Shown one piece after another: positions 59,250 through 64,000 of a DNA stretch of 64,000 nt. Each line of letters begins with the position of its first letter. The stretch's first letter is position 1. Location of the stretch: the NCBI GenBank assembly GCA_963555705.1, contig OY743190.1, positions 32,780,929-32,844,928 of the forward strand, read 5' to 3'. A program made the translations under genes and the position numbers. Below the pieces are notes generated by a model that was not told the DNA's origin, ran no database searches, and worked only from the letters and a program-made list of their open reading frames with translations. The stretch comes from Ligustrum vulgare. Taxonomy: Eukaryota; Streptophyta; Magnoliopsida; Lamiales; Oleaceae.

Positions 59250-59627
59250 CTACGTATGTAATATGTATGTTATGATTGATTGATAGAGAGAGAGGGAGGG
59301 AGGGAGGGAGGGAGGGAGAGAAAAAGATAATTTTGTGTGTGGTAAAGAGAAGTGATGTGAGGGGGTATTTATAGGGTGAAGTTTAACTAGTTTTGATATC
59401 AAAATCATTCCTTATATTGAACACATGATTTTGGCTAAGATGGAAGTAATATAATTTATCTTGGAGTAAATAATATTATTTTCATATGAAATAATATTTT
59501 TATTTTCATAATTCATAATTTCCATGCGTACATATATCTTATTGCACCCATGATCCTTAATTAGTGGTCAACATCTAATTGACCCCTAAACTTTAAAGTA
59601 ATTTAACTTAAGAGTATGAGTGTTATA
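58432..59627 (-). repeat. 5' LTR of the deleted element, with duplicated promoter
   Basis: 1196 bases. Compared with the other LTR it contains a tandem duplication of about 205 bases, giving two TATA boxes (CTATAAATA on the minus strand, at 59161-59169 and 59366-59374). The outer edge reads GAGTGTTATA where GAGTGTCACA would mirror the other end (TGTGACGACC), compatible with two C-to-T changes. Confidence 0.8.
59014..59390. repeat. 205-bp tandem duplication with (TA)n and (GGGA)n tracts
   Basis: The unit (TA)n-CATACTACGTATGTAATATG...GAGGGAGGGAGGG...GGGGGTATTTATAGGGTGAAG...AGTTTTGATA is present twice, the (TA)n at 59191-59245 marking the join. The single-copy version is at 54142-54300. Confidence 0.9.
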
Positions 59628-59746
59628 TAATCTCCTCGATTTCCATGCATGCATTAATTGTAAGTCTTCCACCACCTTCTACTAAATTTCATATGGCGGT
59701 GGGAATTCTTTAGTTGGCAGATGATAAAATATAGCTGGACTTATCA
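59628..59746 (-). mobile_element. copia shared LTR, second part
   Basis: Continues the LTR interrupted at 53560 (CTCCTCGATTTCCATGCATG matches 44096-44115) and ends TTATCA at 59746, followed by the polypurine tract complement TCTCCCCCTCC as at 44212-44224. In this orientation it is the 3' LTR for the copia tail at 59783-60171. Confidence 0.85.
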
Positions 59747-59782
59747 ATTCTCCCCCTCCAGCTGCATTTGAGGCAATTGTTA

Positions 59783-60171
59783 TCTGCCAACCATTCCAGC
59801 TATGTCTCTGCATAGCTCTAACTTCTCATTTGAAACCACCTTTGTCAACATGTCCGTTGAATTCTCCTCTGTGTGGATCTTCACTAGTCTCAACAGTTGT
59901 TGATCCATTACTTCTCGTATCCAATGATAACGAATATCGATGTGCTTTGTGCGGGAATGATACATTGAGTTCTTACTCAAGTCCAAAGAACTCTGGCTAT
60001 CACAATGTACTCTATAATCATTCTGCTTGATTTCTAATTCTTGGAGAAATCTCTTTAGCCACAACATTTCTTCTCCAGCTTCCGCTGCTGCTGCAATGTA
60101 TTCTGCTTCTGTTGTGGATAAAGCAACACACTTCTGTAGTCTTGACTGCAATGACGCAGCTCCCCCTGCAA
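59783..60171 (-). pseudogene. copia RNase H tail, second copy
   Basis: Homologous to 44247-44620 with CVALSTTEAEYIAAAAEAGE, EMLWLKRFLQELEIKQNDY and the end ELCRDIAGMVGR. It keeps the Trp codon where the first copy has TAG. Homology ends abruptly at about 60171 (GCTCCCCCTGCAAA), where unrelated sequence begins, so the rest of this copy is deleted. Confidence 0.88.
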
Positions 60172-61383
60172 ATCGAGTAGCAAATCTCACACCACCCCTA
60201 CTCACAAAGTCACATTTCAGTCACAATTACAAATTTAGTGCAAATTTCATCGCAATCCCATCCCACCTTACCCACCCTATCTATCAACAAGTCACAGTTG
60301 GCCACACAAAGTTATAGTTTAGTCTCAATCACAAATTTAGTTGCCAAAGTCACCCCACCCCACTCCGTCCCACTTACCACCGTACTCGTAACACGTCGCA
60401 AAAGTCACATTTAGTCAACATTTTGGTCACAACTATTTAATAATTGATCACAATTACCTATAATTGGTCACAACTCTATTCAAGATACAAATTGGATTTT
60501 AATCTTAGTTTCCATGGATTTATACTTCTCCGTGAATATTTATGACGCAAGATGTCCTAATTACGCGTTTTCATAAATTAGCTTTCATATAATCCAAAAA
60601 CCATATTTCTGTTTGACCGAAATCCCCAAATCTATTAACAAATCAAACACCCAAATTATCTTTCACTTAATGGTTGTTATCCATCCATTTTGCCTTAACT
60701 TCTGAGATGGGGATCAAAGAATACATGGCTACAAAGCAACAACCAACTAGTTCAGTTTTCGATGCGGTAGATCCACACAATGACACAATGCCACATTTGA
60801 TGAGATGAAGAGGAAAATAATGATATCAAATCGTGAATCTGGGTGAAGCTCTCGAATGAAGAAGCAACAACATTTGGGCAGGCTGATTTTCCAGTAGAGC
60901 CAACAAGAGGAGAATAAGAGCTTAAGCAAAATCATTTTTTGAGTTGAGGTGGGGTCGGTCGGGTGGGGTGGGGTGGGGTGGGTTGCCGGGGTAGGGTGAG
61001 TGCGGGGTTGGGATGGAGTGGTTGTGGATTATATATTGTTTTGATTTTATTATGTAATATTATATGAGTTTTAATTTAATATATAAATGATAATTATTAT
61101 AATGTTATATAATTGACTAATTAACACTAACACCTGATTTTTAAAAAAAAAAATTTAAGTTTGTTAGGTTTAAAAAGTGAAAGTTTTAGTTGTATAGTTT
61201 TGTACTTTTCCTTATTTTTATTGAATTGGATCGGATTAAGACAGATCTGATCCATATCCGATCCGTTTACACCCCTACCCAAGCCCTCACTCCACCACCA
61301 CTGTCGTCAACACCCAACCTCACACTCCACCACCCAAACCAACAAACGAAACGCACAACTGTCTGGAGGAGGAGAATAAGAAG
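60172..61383. other. unclassified; CCCCACCCC words, G-rich tract, hAT-like end
   Basis: Starts with CACCACCCCTACTC and GTCACAATTACAAATTTAGT-type words recurring at 60200-60490. About 60345-60375 is CCCCACCCCACTCCGTCCC, roughly complementary to the G-rich tract at 60949-61015, so the segment between may be a degraded inverted-repeat element. Near 61235-61278 the GGATCGGAT...ATCCGATCCGTTTACACCCCTA stretch looks like the subterminal region and 3' end of a hAT element whose other end I could not place. Confidence 0.3.
60949..61015 (+). repeat. G-rich tract with G-quadruplex potential
   Basis: Repeated TGGGG units (GGGTGGGGTGGGGTGGGGTGGG at 60961-60982) plus further GGGG and GGG runs to 61015. 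Four G4 runs with one-base loops meet the usual quadruplex rule. Confidence 0.8.
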
Positions 61384-61845
61384 ATGAAGCAAAATCCACA
61401 CTCTACAACTGCCGCCACCGTCGGCAACACCAATGCCCTCACTCTTCCACCATCGTCGTCAACACCCAACCTCACAACCCACCACCCAAACCAACAATCG
61501 AAACACACGACTGTTCTAGAATCTCCCACCATCACTGACCAAACCTCAGTAAACTCTACTCACAAACTACATAATATTGAACTAAGACAAAAGAATTTGA
61601 AGCTATACAAAAATACCGATTGTAATTGGAGAACTCTTCGATTCGAACATCCTGCGAATTTTGACTTGATTGCTCTCGATCCAGATTTAAAAAAAAAGAA
61701 GGTGAAATCTAATTTTAGAACTTTCATCAAACTCAAGCATCATATCATGAAATCGACCGTGCTTCGAAACGGAGCTATCAGCCTTAACAAGCTCTTACCG
61801 TCATCGAGCGACTCGTGTCGTCGTTCTCCTAATGAGAGATGGTAG
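61384..61845 (+). pseudogene. AAA-ATPase (BCS1/ASD type) fragment
   Basis: The C-terminal half of this 153-codon frame reads KNLKLYKNTDCNWRTLRFEH followed by PANFDLIALDPDLKKK and SNFRTFIKLK. In plant mitochondrial-type AAA-ATPases the block (LKLY...W..I.LEHP.TFDTLAMDPELK..I..DL..F) stands directly before KRGYLLYGPPGTGKSS. Here the Walker A part never follows: the frame continues KSTVLRNGAISLNKLLP and ends. The N-terminal half is Ser/Thr/Pro-rich and does not resemble the family, so this looks like an exon fragment picked up by a repeat or left by deletion. Confidence 0.5.
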
Positions 61846-61905
61846 AGAGAGGGGGGCTGGTGGTGTACAGTAGAGAGAGATGAAGTAGGTTTATTTGATT
61901 TATAA

Positions 61906-61930
61906 CTAGCATACCGCTTTACCGCGGTAG
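61906..61930 (-). mobile_element. Helitron 3' terminus, minus strand
   Basis: On the minus strand a hairpin TACCGC-GGTAAA-GCGGTA (plus 61912-61929) is followed by TG and CTAG (61909-61906), then T. This fits a Helitron end of a different family from the one at 3993. The element would extend to higher coordinates; its 5' end was not found. Confidence 0.5.
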
Positions 61931-62537
61931 GATCCGACCGTAAGATCTGATAGCAATTTGTTCCATCAATTTCCGTCGATTGTTACATATACAAAACTAA
62001 GATAAAGAAAATGATAATTCCAAAATACTCATTAACAAAAACAATAAAACAAGTAGAGTCTCCAGGCACAATTATGGTTCACTTATCATCCTTCAGTTCC
62101 ATCATTTCACCTTAAGATCCTTCATACTCTTGTTGTAATTTATAATCATTCTGATCAATTTAGTTCTCTCCCACACAATTATTTAATCAAATAGAGAAAA
62201 TAGTCATTGTAAAAAGTAGTCCAGTAACAAAAATGAAATTAGAGGGATCTTAAGCTGTATATAAAAATTGAATAACAGCATATTTTAACATATTACTGTA
62301 ATTTTCTTGGAAAAAAAAATGGATTTATTGACCTGCAATTTAGGGGTAGAAGAGGGTAGAGAAGGTTCCAAATAAGGAACAGGATCACAGTGTATCAAAC
62401 ATTTTCTACTCGAGCATGAATTGTTCCAGCCAATCTACACTAAGGAGACAAAAGGCATTCAGGAATTAATCTGTTCCCGTGTTTACTTCTCAGTTTTGAC
62501 CAAGCGGTGCATCTTGTTCAGATTCTAGATACACAAA
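61931..62537. other. no gene seen
   Basis: AT-rich sequence, probably inside the minus-strand Helitron. Only short uninformative ORFs. Confidence 0.3.
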
Positions 62538-62765
62538 TCATAGTAGATGTAAACGAGAATAATCAGTAACATAAGCCCAACAAGTGCCCCAGAAAAGAAG
62601 TGCAAAATTTAAGAGAAGAAGAGAAAGTAAATTGCTTGCCCAATTGACGCCTGCAATTGACGCCTTCGTTGTAGCAGTTCTAGGGTACGTTTTCAGAGAA
62701 CCAGTAGAGCTAATCGGAGCTCCGACGGACAAAAAACCTTCATATTCTCTTTCGCCTACCGCCAT
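62538..62765 (-). CDS. small hypothetical membrane-type protein (75 aa)
   Basis: I do not recognise it. ATG at 62765. Residues 1-45 are polar (MAVGEREYEGFLSVGAPISS, then a TYPRTATTKAS stretch). Residues 46-66 are strongly hydrophobic (LLSLLLLNFALLFWGTCWAY), one likely membrane span, then a short tail ending RLHLL. The DNA has an internal 11-base repeat GCGTCAATTG(C/G) at 62643-62665. It may be the first exon of something larger or a Helitron-captured exon; start and coding status are unsupported by homology. Confidence 0.25.
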   Translation of the reverse strand: MAVGEREYEGFLSVGAPISSTGSLKTYPRTATTKASIAGVNWASNLLSLLLLNFALLFWGTCWAYVTDYSRLHLL

Positions 62766-62829
62766 TTCACAGCGTCCATTCTTGCATTCTGGCTTATATG
62801 GGGAATCAATATTGATGTTAAAATGAGGA

Positions 62830-64000
62830 TGGAAGGAGAGAGAAGATCTACTTGCGGAATATATAATTTTTAAATCATAATTTTGAAAATATCTTGATTC
62901 AATTCCATCAAATAAAAAACATAATTTTAATAAAATTTCAATAAAAAAATGTTATTCAATTTGAAACTTTAAAAAAGAAAAAAATATTCAAAATAAAAAA
63001 TGATAAATGTACACTAAGTATAACGCGTCACTCAAAATTTCACACTCATTTAAATTTTTTTAATATGTTGCTTACATATTTTTTATTTGAAATCCAATAT
63101 ATTAATTAATATATTTTATTTTTTCTTGTATTTTAAACATGCCAATTTTTGTCAAAATGGTGAAATGATAAAATCTCGATTTGGTAATAATGTTTAATTT
63201 ATAAACTTGTTTATTTATAATTTTGAAGTAAAAAGTAGTGGCTGAAAATTGGATAGTGAAAATACGTGTGGTTAAAAGGTTGATAGAAAATAATTAATTA
63301 TTTTTGTAACATACGTATTGAAGAACCTACTCATTTATTGACATATTAGGAAGTAAAATTTCAATAATTCTATTTATTTATTTTCAAAATATATTAATTC
63401 AATTTTTTTCATTTCTAACTTAACAAATTTATAAAGCATATATTTATTTATTTTAAAATATATTAATCCAAAATTTTCATTTTCAATGTAACACATTTAC
63501 ATGGATATGATATGACATTTATTTATATTCAAATATATTAATCCAATTTTTTCATTTCCTATATAACACATGTTATTGAATTTGAAACTTTTAAAAAAAA
63601 AAATCTAATCAAAATAAAAAATTATGCATGTACACTCACTATAGCACGTCACTCAAAGTTTGACATGTAATTAAATTTTTTATATAAAGTTTCTTTTGAC
63701 TTTTATTTACGTTTTTCTTTAAAAATTTACTCGCCTTATCACCTATTTTCCTTTTAATATGTTAATTTTTAATTAACTTTATTTTTAATATGGTGCTTAC
63801 ATATATTTATTCGAAATCCAATATATTAATTAATATATTTTATTTTTCTTTATTTTTTAAACATATCATTTTTTTGTCAAAATGATGAAATGATTAAATT
63901 TTCTACCAATTTATCATTGTTGGTAAAAAGTTGAAAGCAAATAATTAATTATTTTTATAATATACTTATTGAAGAACCTACTCATTTATTGACATATTAT
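62830..64000. repeat. AT-rich tandem duplication, unit about 620-650 bp, runs off the window
   Basis: Blocks recur in the same order: GTTATTSAATTTGAAACTTT at 62951 and 63572; TGTACACT..TATA.C.CGTCACTCAAA near 63010 and 63629; GAAATCCAATATATTAATTAATATATTTTATTTTT near 63090 and 63806; GAAGAACCTACTCATTTATTGACATATTA at 63320 and 63971. The second unit reaches the window end. No ORF. Confidence 0.75.

Larger units (their letters stand above)
53561..59627 (-). mobile_element. LTR retrotransposon, internally deleted, inserted in copia LTR
   Basis: 5' LTR at 58432-59627 and 3' LTR at 53561 to about 54440, both beginning TGTGACGACCCG at the low-coordinate edge. A primer-binding site lies at 58418-58429. 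The interior keeps a non-coding leader (57144-58417), a solo LTR guest (54578-57138) and about 30 codons of gag (54440-54529). Flanks TAACC (53556-53560) and TAATC (59628-59632) make a 5-bp duplication with one C/T change, and the undisturbed target is visible in the other copia LTR near 44095. Pol is absent. Confidence 0.75.

Noticed and set aside
1..64000. CRISPR array, bacterial operon, rRNA or complete tRNA gene
   Set aside because: None seen. Direct repeats present are microsatellites, tandem duplications or LTRs, and the only tRNA-like signal is a lone B-box at 41318.

Overview
The window is AT-rich nuclear DNA of a plant, most likely a dicot. Introns with GT/AG borders split the genes, the gene families are plant-type (P-class PPR, plant clathrin light chain, plant heat stress factor), and most of the sequence is plant transposable elements. 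No database search was possible. Family names rest on recognised motifs and remembered family features; the exon joins were checked for reading phase by hand.

Three genes look intact. A clathrin light chain lies on the minus strand (7582-11139, 3 exons, 326 aa). A TCAB1/WRAP53-type WD40 protein lies on the plus strand (29388-39739, 14 exons, 417 aa). A class-A-like heat stress transcription factor lies on the plus strand (41713-42878, 2 exons, 342 aa); its DNA-recognition helix has Cys where the family has an invariant Arg. Broken genes are an At5g12100-like PPR gene directly behind a Helitron (4047-6386), a captured gene fragment inside that Helitron (2365-2920), and an AAA-ATPase (BCS1/ASD type) fragment (61384-61845).

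Transposon layout. 1-3993: two Helitron 3' ends, apparently head to tail. 6431-6590: Mutator-type MITE. 8426-8920: MITE in the clathrin intron. 12197-14924: BED-type hAT element with an 8-bp target-site duplication (TSD). 15205-15834: small hAT-like element. 15868-27252: a TTF/ZMYM1-type hAT element cut in two by an 8-kb LTR-derived block (17044-25105), which itself holds a solo LTR (17221-19741) and a 507-bp hAT MITE (22577-23083). 27305-27787: Tourist-like MITE. 27940-29196: long foldback element just upstream of the WD40 gene. Intron 3 of the WD40 gene holds an old LTR (30214-33767) with a 5'-truncated L1 LINE and a MITE inside it.

The last third, 43652-60171, is a nested retrotransposon block on the minus strand. 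A Tork/TNT1-like copia element shares an LTR with the tail of a second copy. A piece of Ty3 chromovirus (LTR plus integrase end) interrupts its integrase region. A gag-start-only LTR element (53561-59627) sits in the shared LTR and itself carries a solo LTR (54578-57138). Near the right end are a G-rich tract, a minus-strand Helitron 3' end, a small unknown membrane-type ORF and an AT-rich tandem duplication that runs off the window.

The genes do not form a pathway. The connecting theme is a gene-poor, transposon-packed segment in which host genes tolerate insertions in introns and next to promoters, while the PPR gene has decayed.
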